Below, piece by piece: positions 1 to 7,469 of a stretch of 19,918 bases of DNA. The notes below the pieces were generated by a model that had not been told where the DNA came from, ran no database searches, and worked only from the letters and a program-made list of their open reading frames with translations. This stretch comes from Burkholderiaceae bacterium (lineage in GTDB: Bacteria; Pseudomonadota; Gammaproteobacteria; Burkholderiales; Burkholderiaceae_F). The position numbers and the translations under genes were made by a program. The stretch's first letter is position 1, and each line of letters opens with the position of its first letter. The stretch spans positions 1 through 19,918 of the forward strand of contig JACCYC010000036.1 in NCBI GenBank assembly GCA_013696665.1, read 5' to 3'.

Positions 1-497
1 CCCAACGCAACAACCTGCGCCGCCCACTTGACAGCATCAAGACCGGTCGGGTTGCGCCCACCATGCGTGTAGACCTCCCACCCTGCACCATCCTTTCTCT
101 TCCTTGCGTCGATTGCAACGACAATGCACTGCGAGCCGAAGCGGCCGCTGGCGGCGGCAACAAGTTGTGGATCCTGCACTGCGGCAGTATTGATCGACAC
201 CTTATCCGCGCCCGCGTTCAGCAGCCGGCGCACGTCTTCGACCTTGCGCACGCCACCGCCGACTGTCAGCGGGATGAACACGCGGTTGGCCACCGCCGCA
301 ATCACATCAACGATGATGTCGCGCTGATCCGAGCTTGCCGTGATGTCCAGAAACGTCAATTCATCCGCCCCGGCGGCGTCGTAGCGGCCGGCAATCTCAA
401 CCGGATCCCCGGCGTCACGCAGGCTTACAAAGTTGACACCTTTGACTACGCGTCCGGCGTTGACGTCGAGACAAGGAATGACGCGGTTGGCAAGCAT
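1..497 (-). CDS. hisF: Imidazole glycerol phosphate synthase cyclase subunit HisF (N-terminal 165 residues, cut by window edge)
   Basis: This is the cyclase half of IGP synthase. It joins PRFAR and the ammonia released by HisH to make imidazole glycerol phosphate and AICAR, in histidine synthesis. The reverse strand reads a (beta/alpha)8-barrel start, MLANRVIPCLDVNAGRVVKG, with the two catalytic aspartates in place: Asp11 in CLDV and Asp130 in VVAIDARK. The phosphate-binding TVGGGVR and NAGADKVSIN segments are also present. The family is about 255 residues, so roughly 90 residues lie beyond the left edge; nothing suggests a real truncation. The ATG at 497 lies 33 nt past the end of hisA and has no clear Shine-Dalgarno. 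It aligns with the usual family start. The gene is the last visible member of the his block; hisI and hisE would be expected further left, but that is inference. Confidence 0.96.
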   Translation of the reverse strand, partial: MLANRVIPCLDVNAGRVVKGVNFVSLRDAGDPVEIAGRYDAAGADELTFLDITASSDQRDIIVDVIAAVANRVFIPLTVGGGVRKVEDVRRLLNAGADKVSINTAAVQDPQLVAAASGRFGSQCIVVAIDARKRKDGAGWEVYTHGGRNPTGLDAVKWAAQVVAL

Positions 498-529
498 GGC
501 TGGCAGGCGGCCGCCGAGCGCGGCGCCGC

Positions 530-1273
530 CTAGGCAGCGAGAGCGTCAGCGCGCTCCTGGGCCGCCTTGAAGTCGATCGCGCCTTCGTACAGCGAGCGTC
601 CGAGTATCACGCCTTCAACGCCGTCTTCCTGCATTGCGCAAAGCTGCTCGATGTCGGACAAACTCGCAACACCGCCGCTTGCGATGATCGGAATCTTGAC
701 CTGCTTGGCAAGCGCTGCAGTGGCCTCGATATTGACACCGGTCATCATGCCGTCGCGCCCGATATCGGTATAGATGATGGCCTCGAGCCCGTAGTCCTCA
801 AATTTCAGAGCAAGATCGGTCACATCGTGTCCGGTCATCTTGCTCCAACCATCGGTGGCAACCTTGCCGGCCTTTCCGTCGAGGGCAACGATCACATGAC
901 CGCCGAAGGCGCTGCATGCGTCGTGCAGAAAGCCTGGATTCTTGACGGCCGCTGTACCGATCACCACAAAGCTCACGCCATCGTCGATGTAGCGCTCGAT
1001 GATATCGAGATCACGCAGCCCTCCGCCCAGCTGCACCGGCAATTCGTCTCCCACCGCCTTGACAATCCTCTTGATCACCAACTCGTTGACCGGCCGTCCG
1101 GAGCGGGCACCGTTCAGATCGACGATATGCAACCGGCGTGCACCCTGATCGCGCCAATAGCGGGCCATTGCAACCGGGTCTTCGGAAAAAACGGTGACGT
1201 CTGCGTCCATGTTGCCCTGGCGCAGGCGCACACAATGTCCGTCTTTCAGATCAATGGCCGGGATAAGCAGCAT
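530..1273 (-). CDS. hisA: 1-(5-phosphoribosyl)-5-[(5-phosphoribosylamino)methylideneamino]imidazole-4-carboxamide isomerase HisA
   Basis: This is the ProFAR isomerase (EC 5.3.1.16), which performs the Amadori rearrangement of ProFAR to PRFAR, the substrate of HisF. The 247-residue product has the expected family length and is a (beta/alpha)8 barrel paralogous to HisF. It begins MLLIPAIDLKDGHCVRLRQG, with the general base at Asp8. The second catalytic aspartate is in the VALDGK segment near residue 130. The phosphate-binding motifs QLGGGLRD, IIASGGVAS and GVILGRSLYEG are all visible. The ATG lies 33 nt after hisH and 32 nt separate its stop from the hisF start, so it sits inside the his transcription unit. 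No strong Shine-Dalgarno is seen. Unlike in actinobacteria, nothing suggests a dual TrpF role (PriA); it groups by context with the dedicated HisA enzymes. Confidence 0.98.
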   Translation of the reverse strand: MLLIPAIDLKDGHCVRLRQGNMDADVTVFSEDPVAMARYWRDQGARRLHIVDLNGARSGRPVNELVIKRIVKAVGDELPVQLGGGLRDLDIIERYIDDGVSFVVIGTAAVKNPGFLHDACSAFGGHVIVALDGKAGKVATDGWSKMTGHDVTDLALKFEDYGLEAIIYTDIGRDGMMTGVNIEATAALAKQVKIPIIASGGVASLSDIEQLCAMQEDGVEGVILGRSLYEGAIDFKAAQERADALAA

Positions 1274-1306
1274 GAGAGTGCGGGAGAGCGACCTTGATGA
1301 ACTCGC

Positions 1307-1936
1307 TCAAGGGTTCCAGCGCGTGAAGTTCTCGTAGATACGTAGGCCGGCAGCGGCGCTCTTTTCGGGATGAAACTGCGTGGCGAAAATATTATCTCTC
1401 GCGACGGCGCAGGTAAAGACGCCGCCATATGTAGTTTCCCCTGCAATCAGATCTTTTGCCAGCGGTGCGACGTAATAACTGTGCACGAAATAGAACCAAC
1501 TTTGGTCCTCAATTCCGTCCCATAGCGCATGCGGCTTGCGCTGCATCACGCGATTCCATCCAATGTGGGGCACCTTGAGCCGCGCGCCATTCGTGTTCTG
1601 CATGTCTTCGCCGAAGCGTACGACATCGCCGGCGAACACTCCGAGCCCGCTGGCCCCGCCTTCTTCGCTGCGGTCAAACAACATCTGCTCGCCGATGCAA
1701 ACCGCCAGCAGAGGCCGGCTCGCGGCTGCGTGGCGCACGGCGTCTTCCAGCCCAGATTCCCGCAGATTTCGCATGCAATCAGGCATGGCGCCCTGACCCG
1801 GAAACACGACGCGCGCCGCGGCGCGCACTGTTTGGGCATCGGACGTGATTTCGACTCTTTCAGTCGGAGCAACGTGCTCGATCGCCTTGGCGACGGAACG
1901 CAGATTCCCCATGCCATAGTCAACGACCGCAATCAT
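1307..1936 (-). CDS. hisH: Imidazole glycerol phosphate synthase glutaminase subunit HisH
   Basis: This is the class I glutamine amidotransferase that hydrolyses glutamine and channels ammonia through the HisF barrel. The protein has 209 residues, normal for the family. It begins MIAVVDYGMGNLRSVAKAIE. The nucleophile is Cys80 in LAVCIGEQMLF, and the other two triad members are His189 and Glu191 in TQFHPEKS. The P-loop-like GQGAMPDC segment near residues 47-54 shapes the oxyanion site. The nucleophile elbow reads CIGEQ rather than the more common CLGMQ; I recall this variant from betaproteobacterial HisH and do not take it as a defect. The ATG at 1936 lies 13 nt after the hisB stop, with a short AGG just upstream. 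As is usual, hisA separates hisH from its partner hisF. Confidence 0.97.
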   Translation of the reverse strand: MIAVVDYGMGNLRSVAKAIEHVAPTERVEITSDAQTVRAAARVVFPGQGAMPDCMRNLRESGLEDAVRHAAASRPLLAVCIGEQMLFDRSEEGGASGLGVFAGDVVRFGEDMQNTNGARLKVPHIGWNRVMQRKPHALWDGIEDQSWFYFVHSYYVAPLAKDLIAGETTYGGVFTCAVARDNIFATQFHPEKSAAAGLRIYENFTRWNP

Positions 1937-1949
1937 CGCCTAACATTCG

Positions 1950-2549
1950 CTACAGCAAGCCCTTTGTAGACGGAATGCTTCCCGCTGCCCGCGCGTCGTG
2001 TTCGACCGCCATGCGCAGCGCTCGCGCAAATGCCTTGAACACGGTTTCGCACTGATGATGCGAGTTGTCGCCCCGCAGGTTGTCGACATGCAGCGTTGCC
2101 AGCGCGTGATTGGTAAAGCCCTGAAAGAATTCGTGCGCAAGATCAACATCGAATCCGCCAATCATCGCGCGCGTAAACGGAACGTGCCACTCCAGACCGG
2201 GTCGACCCGACAGGTCGACGACAACGCGCGACAATGCTTCGTCGAGCGGAACGTAAGCATGTCCGTAACGGCGTATGCCAGCCTTGTCGCCGAGCGCCTT
2301 GGCAAGTGCCTGACCGAAGGCGATGCCGACGTCTTCGACCGTGTGGTGGCCGTCGATGTGAAGGTCGCCGCGCGCTTCGATCGTCAGATCAAACGCCCCA
2401 TGACGGGCGATTTGTTCGAGCATGTGATCGAAGAAGCCAATGCCCGTGGAAAGTTTGCTGACGCCGCTGCCGTCAAGATCGACGGCCACACGAATCTGCG
2501 TTTCCCGAGTGTTGCGCTCGATTTCAGCGCGTCGATTTTTGTGAACCAT
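1950..2549 (-). CDS. hisB: Imidazoleglycerol-phosphate dehydratase HisB (monofunctional)
   Basis: This enzyme dehydrates imidazole glycerol phosphate to imidazole acetol phosphate (EC 4.2.1.19), using two manganese ions. The 199-residue product contains only the dehydratase domain, without the N-terminal histidinol-phosphatase domain of enterobacterial HisB. A separate histidinol phosphatase must therefore exist elsewhere. Metal-binding motifs are complete: FFDHMLEQ with His42, DGHHTVED at residues 66-73, and SHHQCETVFKAFARAL with His164 and His165. The ATG at 2549 adds a basic stretch (MVHKNRRAEIERNT) a few residues longer than many homologues. Only a weak GGA precedes it, so the exact start is the least certain point. 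The 69-nt gap to hisC holds only a weak imperfect inverted repeat (about 2550-2570), and I see no promoter I would defend there. Confidence 0.97.
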   Translation of the reverse strand: MVHKNRRAEIERNTRETQIRVAVDLDGSGVSKLSTGIGFFDHMLEQIARHGAFDLTIEARGDLHIDGHHTVEDVGIAFGQALAKALGDKAGIRRYGHAYVPLDEALSRVVVDLSGRPGLEWHVPFTRAMIGGFDVDLAHEFFQGFTNHALATLHVDNLRGDNSHHQCETVFKAFARALRMAVEHDARAAGSIPSTKGLL

Positions 2550-2618
2550 ATCCGGCTAGCTTAAGCCAGCGCAACGTCTCAAGACGAGCGGTGCTATGGC
2601 GCTTGATTGAATCGATGG

Positions 2619-3728
2619 TCATTGTCCGACATTGAGCGAGGCGCGCAGCGCCTTCACGAATGTCTCGTTTTCAGCCGCCGTGCCGACCGTCACGCGCAAG
2701 CAGCCTTCCAAAAGAGCGTGAGAACCTGCCAGATTCTTGATCAGTACGCCGCGTTGCTTAAGACCGGCAAACACCGTGGCCGCATCTTTGACCCGAAACA
2801 GAATGAAGTTGGCCGCTGACTCAAACGCGCGCACGCCGGGCATTCCCTGCAGTTGACCCAGGAGCTTCGCACGCTCGCTGCGCAAAGACGCAGCCTGGGA
2901 GTCGAGGATCGACATGTGTTCCAGCATCAGGTCGGCGGCCGCCAGCGTCAGCACGCTGACGTTATACGGCGGGCGAAGTTTCTCGAATTGTTCGATCCAG
3001 TCGACATCAGCGGCCAGATAGCCGAGGCGGATTCCGGCAAGCCCGAGCTTGGACAATGTTCGCAACACAAGCAGATTGGGCGCGCGCTTCAGCCACGGCA
3101 TCCACGTGTCCTGCGCGAATGGCAGGTAGGCTTCGTCGAGCACGACGATGCCAGGCGCGGCGCGCAAAATCATTTCGATAGCGCTTCGCTCGAACAAATT
3201 GCCGGTTGGGTTGTTGGGGTAAGCCATGAATACGATCGCCGGCCTATGCTCCTCGATCGCTTCCAGCATGCGCACGGTATCGAGTGCAAAATTTTCTTTC
3301 AGCGGCACACCAACATACTTGCAGTGATCAAAACGCGCCGACATTTCGTACATCACGAAGCTGGGAGCCGGGGCCAGCACGGTGGCCCCCGGCTTTGCAC
3401 ACGCCAGAATCAGAAGGTGGATCAATTCATCAGAGCCGTTGCCAAGCATCAATTGCATGCCGGCGGGCAGGCCGACGAGTTTTCCAAGACGCTCCTTGAA
3501 GCCGCGCGGATCCGACATCGGGTAACGATTCAACGCCTGACGCCCGAGACGCTCGCCGAGTTGTTGCTGCAACCCCTCGGGCAGCGAGAACGGATTTTCC
3601 ATTGCGTCAAGCTTGACGAAGCCAACCGCACTGGGCACTGGATAGGCCTTGATCGCACGCACATCGTCACGAATCACCGAAAGGTCGGGGCGTGGTCCGA
3701 ATCGATCCATCATTGCGGCGGGGTGCAA
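2619..3728 (-). CDS. hisC: Histidinol-phosphate aminotransferase HisC
   Basis: This PLP-dependent enzyme (class I/II aminotransferase fold) transfers the amino group of glutamate to imidazole acetol phosphate, giving histidinol phosphate. The 369-residue reading has the family landmarks: KLDAMENPF near residue 39, NGSDELI at 97-103, PNNPTG at 171-176, DEAY at 198-201, the Schiff-base lysine Lys227 in TLSKLGLAGIRLG, and the substrate-carboxylate arginine Arg345 in CLRVTVGT. The start is uncertain. The longest reading uses a TTG at 3728, 4 nt after the hisD stop. ATG codons at 3713 and 3710 give MDRFGPRPDL, nearer to the usual family start, but none of the three has a clear Shine-Dalgarno. Tight spacing to hisD implies translational coupling. 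Some bacteria have HisC paralogues with aromatic or cobamide roles; the his context makes histidine synthesis the clear call. Confidence 0.96.
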   Translation of the reverse strand: MHPAAMMDRFGPRPDLSVIRDDVRAIKAYPVPSAVGFVKLDAMENPFSLPEGLQQQLGERLGRQALNRYPMSDPRGFKERLGKLVGLPAGMQLMLGNGSDELIHLLILACAKPGATVLAPAPSFVMYEMSARFDHCKYVGVPLKENFALDTVRMLEAIEEHRPAIVFMAYPNNPTGNLFERSAIEMILRAAPGIVVLDEAYLPFAQDTWMPWLKRAPNLLVLRTLSKLGLAGIRLGYLAADVDWIEQFEKLRPPYNVSVLTLAAADLMLEHMSILDSQAASLRSERAKLLGQLQGMPGVRAFESAANFILFRVKDAATVFAGLKQRGVLIKNLAGSHALLEGCLRVTVGTAAENETFVKALRASLNVGQ

Positions 3729-3732
3729 CTCA

Positions 3733-5076
3733 TCATGCCGAATCTCTTGCGGAGCTTGCGTTCACGTTCCCGCTGCTGATGCGGCACTCGGCGCTTGCCG
3801 CATGCGCAGGCAAACGTTCGCCGCGTGCGAGCGTCGCAGCCACCTTGCCCAAGGTGCTCGCGCCCGCCACCGAAACGTGAATGAGGCTCGTGCGCTTCTG
3901 GAAGTCGTGAACGCCGAGCGCCGACGAAAAGCGTGCGGATCGCGCGGTCGGCAACACGTGATTGGGACCAGCGCAATAGTCGCCGATCGCTTCGCTGGTA
4001 TGGCGACCTAGAAAAATCGCACCGGCGTGCCTGATTTTTGGCAGCCACCGGTGAGGATCGTCGGTCGAGATTTCCAGATGCTCAGGTGCGATGCGGTTGG
4101 CCACCTCGCACGCTTGATCGAGATCGCGCGTAAGGATGAATGCGCCGCGGTTGCGCAGCGATGTTTCAATGATCGCGCGTCGCGGCATGGTTGGCAGCAG
4201 GCGATTAATCGAGGCCTGAACGTGGTCGATGAAATCGGTGTTGTCCGTTAACAAGATCGCCTGTGCCGATTCATCGTGCTCGGCTTGCGAAAACAGATCG
4301 AGCGCGATCCAGTCGGGATCGGTCTTTCCGTCGCAAATAACCAGAATCTCGCTGGGCCCGGCAATCATGTCGATTCCGACTTTTCCAAATACGTAACGCT
4401 TGGCGGCGGCAACGTAGGCATTTCCGGGGCCGACGATCTTGTCGACTGCTGGAATCGTGCGCGTGCCGTAGGCGAGCGCGCCTACCGCCTGCGCACCCCC
4501 GATCGTAAATACGCGCGTGACACCGGCCAGTGACGCTGCGGCGAGCACCAAAGCATTGCGCTCACCCTCCGGCGTTGGGACCACCATCACGATCGTTTCG
4601 ACGCCGGCCACCTGCGCCGGTATCGCATTCATCAATACCGACGACGGATACGCAGCCAGCCCGCCCGGCACATACATGCCCACGCTTGCAAGCGCGCCGA
4701 CACGCTGCCCGAGCTCGGTGCCGTCGTCTTCGGTATAACTCCAGCTCGTGGCAACCTGACGCTGGTGAAACGCGCGAATGCGACCGGCCGCGGTTGCAAG
4801 TGCGCTGCGCTCAACCTCGGGTAATGCGTCGAGCGCCCCGCGCATGTCAGAGGGATCGACCTCAAGCTGGGCCGGGGCCAACACATTCATGCGGTCGAAT
4901 CGATTCGTATATTCGATCAGCGCCGCGTCACCCCGGAGCCGGACATCGTCAACAATCGCCCCCGCGACCCGCTCAATCTCTTTATCAACTGAGGTGTCGG
5001 TTGCGACCAGCGCGGCAAACTGCACATCGAAGTCTGCATTGCGCGCGTCAAGGCAGCGTATTTGCATGCGCTCCAT
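3733..5076 (-). CDS. hisD: Histidinol dehydrogenase HisD
   Basis: This enzyme catalyses the last two steps of histidine synthesis, oxidising L-histidinol to L-histidine with two NAD+ molecules and one zinc ion per active site. The 447-residue protein is slightly longer than the usual 430-440, with an extra Ser/Ala-rich C-terminal tail after residue 430. Zinc ligands match the E. coli pattern: Gln264 and His267 in FSQAEHDES, Asp366 in GDYCAGPNHVLPT, and His425 near the C-terminus. The catalytic Glu332-His333 pair is in IAPEHLEIS. The NAD-binding region shows GGAQAVGALAYGT and KIVGPGNAYV. The ATG at 5076 shares its A with the hisG TGA stop (TGATG), a classic translational coupling signal. Another in-frame ATG three codons later is possible. 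The gene ends with two adjacent TGA codons just before hisC. Confidence 0.98.
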   Translation of the reverse strand: MERMQIRCLDARNADFDVQFAALVATDTSVDKEIERVAGAIVDDVRLRGDAALIEYTNRFDRMNVLAPAQLEVDPSDMRGALDALPEVERSALATAAGRIRAFHQRQVATSWSYTEDDGTELGQRVGALASVGMYVPGGLAAYPSSVLMNAIPAQVAGVETIVMVVPTPEGERNALVLAAASLAGVTRVFTIGGAQAVGALAYGTRTIPAVDKIVGPGNAYVAAAKRYVFGKVGIDMIAGPSEILVICDGKTDPDWIALDLFSQAEHDESAQAILLTDNTDFIDHVQASINRLLPTMPRRAIIETSLRNRGAFILTRDLDQACEVANRIAPEHLEISTDDPHRWLPKIRHAGAIFLGRHTSEAIGDYCAGPNHVLPTARSARFSSALGVHDFQKRTSLIHVSVAGASTLGKVAATLARGERLPAHAASAECRISSGNVNASSARDSA

Positions 5077-5735
5077 CAGCCCGAAAACGCGGCCGAGGCC
5101 TCTTCGATGCGAGCAATGAACGGCATCAGCTCCTCACGCCGCACCTTCAGCGCAGATTGATTGACGATCAGCCGCGCCGAGATCTTTGCGACTTCCTCGA
5201 CGTCGATCAGATTGTTCGCCTTCAACGTAGCGCCGGACGACACCAGATCGACGATTGCATCGGCGAGCCCCGCCAGAGGGGCCAGCTCCATCGAGCCGTA
5301 CAGTTTGATCAGATCAACGTGCACGCCTTTGGCAGCAAAATGTTCACGCGCCGTTTGCACGTATTTGGTCGCGACGCGCAAGCGTGCACCGCGGCGCACC
5401 GCGTTAGCGTAATCGAAGCCAATGGGTACGGCTACGCACAAGCGGCAGCGTGCGACGCCGAGATCGACCGGCTGATAAAGGCCCCGGTCTCCCCATTGCG
5501 CACCGTGCTCGAGCAACACGTCCTTGCCAGCGACACCAAGCTCTGCGGCACCATATTGCACGTACGTGGGGACGTCTGACGCCCGCACCACGACAATACG
5601 CAAACCAGGATCGGTCGTCCCGATGATCAGCTTGCGCGAGCTCTCGGCTTCTTCAAGCGGGGCGATTCCAGCCGCGGCCAGCAGCGGTTGAACCTCGTCG
5701 AATATGCGGCCCTTTGACAACGCCAGCGTAATCAC
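5076..5735 (-). CDS. hisG: ATP phosphoribosyltransferase catalytic subunit HisG (short form)
   Basis: This is the first enzyme of histidine synthesis, condensing ATP and PRPP to N1-phosphoribosyl-ATP. The 219-residue length marks the short HisG type, which lacks the C-terminal regulatory domain of the roughly 300-residue enterobacterial enzyme. By family knowledge, short HisG works as a hetero-octamer with HisZ, a histidyl-tRNA synthetase-like regulator that also carries histidine feedback inhibition. The start MITLALSKGRIFDE and the PRPP loop DLVSSGATLKANNL (residues 163-176) are intact. The start is a GTG at 5735 with GGGAG a few bases upstream. It lies only 19 nt after the murA stop, so murA and the his genes are probably co-transcribed. 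The stop overlaps the hisD start. No hisZ is present in the window; in related genomes it usually lies elsewhere. Confidence 0.97.
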   Translation of the reverse strand: MITLALSKGRIFDEVQPLLAAAGIAPLEEAESSRKLIIGTTDPGLRIVVVRASDVPTYVQYGAAELGVAGKDVLLEHGAQWGDRGLYQPVDLGVARCRLCVAVPIGFDYANAVRRGARLRVATKYVQTAREHFAAKGVHVDLIKLYGSMELAPLAGLADAIVDLVSSGATLKANNLIDVEEVAKISARLIVNQSALKVRREELMPFIARIEEASAAFSG

Positions 5736-5754
5736 AAAGCTCCCACGCTTCTCC

Positions 5755-7104
5755 TCACTTCACTCGTACCACGTCTGCGCCCAACGCCGCAAGCTTGCTT
5801 TCCATTCTTTCGTACCCGCGGTCCAGATGGTAGATGCGGTCGACCACGGTTTCACCCGCTGCCGCCAAGGCCGCCACGACCAGGCTCGCAGACGCGCGCA
5901 GGTCCGTCGCCATCACGGGTGCGCCGGTCAAACGTGCAACGCCGCGAACGGTTGCGGTGTTGCCGTCGATTGAAATGTCGGCACCCAGGCGCTGTAATTC
6001 ATGGACATGCATAAAGCGGTTCTCGAAGATGGTCTCTGTGACCTTGCCTACGCCGTCGGCAGATGAATTCAGTGCGATAAATTGCGCCTGCATGTCGGTG
6101 GGAAATTCCGGATACGGTGCCGTACGCAGGCTGATTGCGTTCGCGCGCTGACTCATATCCACGCGCAGCAAGCCATTTTGTGTATCGATCTGCGCTCCTG
6201 CTTCACGCAATTTGTCGATCACCGAGTCCAGTGTTCGGGGATCCGCGCCTCGCAACGTGGCGCGACCGCCCGCTGCTGCAACCGCCGTCAGGAAAGTGCC
6301 GGTTTCAATTCGATCGGGCATGACCCGATGCGTCGCACCATGAAGGCGCTCGACACCTTCGATCGAGATGCGCGAAGTACCGACGCCGCGAATCCGTGCA
6401 CCCATCGCGTTCAGCGCGTTCGCAAGGTCGGCGACTTCGGGCTCGCGAGCGGCGTTCTCGATCACGGTTTCGCCCTTCGCAAGCGCGGCAGCCATCATCA
6501 GATTCTCGGTGCCGGTCACCGTCACCATGTCGGTGACGATGCGCGCGCCGCGCAACCGCTCGGCTTGCGCAACCACAAAGCCATTTTCGATTCGAATCGT
6601 CGCGCCGAGCGCTTCCAGCCCTTTGATGTGCTGGTCTACCGGACGCGCCCCAATGGCGCAACCACCCGGCAGAGAAACGCGTGCCGAGCCGAAGCGCGCG
6701 ACGAGTGGACCGAGCACCAGAATTGACGCACGCATTGTCTTAACCAACTCGTACGCGGCTTCGGTCTGCGTGACGGCATCGGCCTTCAATCGCACAGTGT
6801 TGCCGCTCCGCTCGACGCTAACGCCCATTTGCCGGAGCAGCTTTAACGTCGTCGCGACGTCTTGCAGTTCCGGCACGTTCTCGGCGATCAATTCATCGGC
6901 GGTCAGCAACGAAGCAACGAGGATTGGCAGTGCGGCGTTTTTAGCGCCCGAAACCGTGATCTCGCCATCAAGCCGCGTACCGCCGCGAATTCTCAGTTTG
7001 TCCATTGCGCCATCGATGTGAGGCCGATCGCGCGGCAAAGCCGGTGCGCGAAACTGTACGGGGCGAGTAAGTCGGTCCGGTGCGACAGGCAGTGCGTCGG
7101 GCAT
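5755..7104 (-). CDS. murA: UDP-N-acetylglucosamine 1-carboxyvinyltransferase MurA
   Basis: MurA transfers enolpyruvate from PEP to UDP-GlcNAc, the first committed step of peptidoglycan synthesis in the cytoplasm, and is the fosfomycin target. The conserved core starts at MDKLRIRGGTRLDGEITVSG (an ATG at 7005) and has 416 residues. Counted from that Met, Lys22-Asn23 lie in SGAKNAALPIL, the fosfomycin-reactive Cys116 is in LPGGCAIGARPVD, Asp304 is in FPTDMQAQF, and the DRGYE motif is near 395-399. I chose the upstream ATG at 7104, which adds 33 residues (449 in all). AAGGA sits 7 nt before it, whereas the 7005 ATG has no Shine-Dalgarno. I recall N-terminal extensions in Burkholderia MurA. If the extension is wrong, the CDS is 5755-7005. 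The gene follows ibaG, as in E. coli, and leads directly into hisG. Confidence 0.95.
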   Translation of the reverse strand: MPDALPVAPDRLTRPVQFRAPALPRDRPHIDGAMDKLRIRGGTRLDGEITVSGAKNAALPILVASLLTADELIAENVPELQDVATTLKLLRQMGVSVERSGNTVRLKADAVTQTEAAYELVKTMRASILVLGPLVARFGSARVSLPGGCAIGARPVDQHIKGLEALGATIRIENGFVVAQAERLRGARIVTDMVTVTGTENLMMAAALAKGETVIENAAREPEVADLANALNAMGARIRGVGTSRISIEGVERLHGATHRVMPDRIETGTFLTAVAAAGGRATLRGADPRTLDSVIDKLREAGAQIDTQNGLLRVDMSQRANAISLRTAPYPEFPTDMQAQFIALNSSADGVGKVTETIFENRFMHVHELQRLGADISIDGNTATVRGVARLTGAPVMATDLRASASLVVAALAAAGETVVDRIYHLDRGYERMESKLAALGADVVRVK

Positions 7105-7207
7105 CGCTGTGTCCTTGCAAACGGGTCCGCGAAATGCGGATTTGCGCACGCAAGCGTGCCCCGGCAAAACGCTCGGAGCACGAACGGCCGGTGAAGGTAC
7201 GATGAAG
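7105..7207 (-). other. ibaG-murA intergenic leader with Shine-Dalgarno and two small inverted repeats
   Basis: This is the 103-nt gap between the ibaG stop and the preferred murA start. On the minus strand AAGGA lies at 7112-7116, 7 nt before the ATG at 7104, which decides that start. Upstream of it are a 5-bp stem with a 5-nt loop (7126-7140, arms TCCGC and GCGGA) and a near-perfect palindrome with 6-bp arms (7146-7159, GCACGC and GCGTGC). Neither is followed by a T-run, so they do not look like an intrinsic terminator. I see no good -35/-10 pair. Their position just upstream of the 7104 start is compatible with an untranslated leader. Confidence 0.5.
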
Positions 7208-7456
7208 TCATGCGCCCTGTGAACCCGCATATTCGCCCGGGGTCAGGGTGCGCATCGACAGGGCATGAATCTCCTGACGCATTCGATCCCCGAGCGCGCG
7301 GTAAACACGCTGGTGACGAGCCACGCGGGACTCGCCCTCGAAAGCCGCGCTGACGATCAGTGCCTGAAAGTGGCGGCCATCGCCCGTGACCTCAAGAACT
7401 GCACAATCGAGACCGCTCGCGATGTAGCGCTCGATGTCTCCTGGCGTCGGTTCCAT
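7208..7456 (-). CDS. ibaG: BolA family protein, IbaG-like
   Basis: This small 82-residue protein is of the BolA/IbaG family, cytoplasmic proteins that pair with monothiol glutaredoxins to bind or transfer [2Fe-2S] clusters. It carries the family core GDGRHFQALIVS (residues 25-36), the RVARHQRVYRAL segment, and the HALSMRTLTPGEY C-terminal motif. His64 there is in the position of the invariant cluster-ligand histidine. The match to IbaG (formerly YrbA) rather than BolA rests on sequence style and on its position immediately before murA, as in E. coli. The ATG at 7456 has AGGA 7 nt upstream. A longer reading from 7543 would overlap the permease gene and adds a tail foreign to the family, so I reject it. 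It starts 13 nt after the ABC-2 permease stop. Confidence 0.92.
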   Translation of the reverse strand: MEPTPGDIERYIASGLDCAVLEVTGDGRHFQALIVSAAFEGESRVARHQRVYRALGDRMRQEIHALSMRTLTPGEYAGSQGA

Positions 7457-7469
7457 CAGGCGGTCCTGG

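Noticed and set aside
2853..3779. Plus-strand open frame (308 codons) opposite hisC
   Set aside because: It is antisense to a complete aminotransferase gene, has low-complexity His/Gln/Arg composition, and no family features.
4530..5579. Long plus-strand open frame (349 codons) across hisD and hisG
   Set aside because: It lies antisense to two well-supported genes with intact catalytic residues. Its translation is rich in Arg, Pro and His with no recognisable domain, as expected for a shadow frame in GC-rich DNA.
5736..5754. Histidine leader peptide or attenuator before hisG
   Set aside because: Only 19 nt separate murA from hisG, with no His codon run and no terminator/antiterminator stems, so an enterobacterial-type his attenuator cannot fit here.
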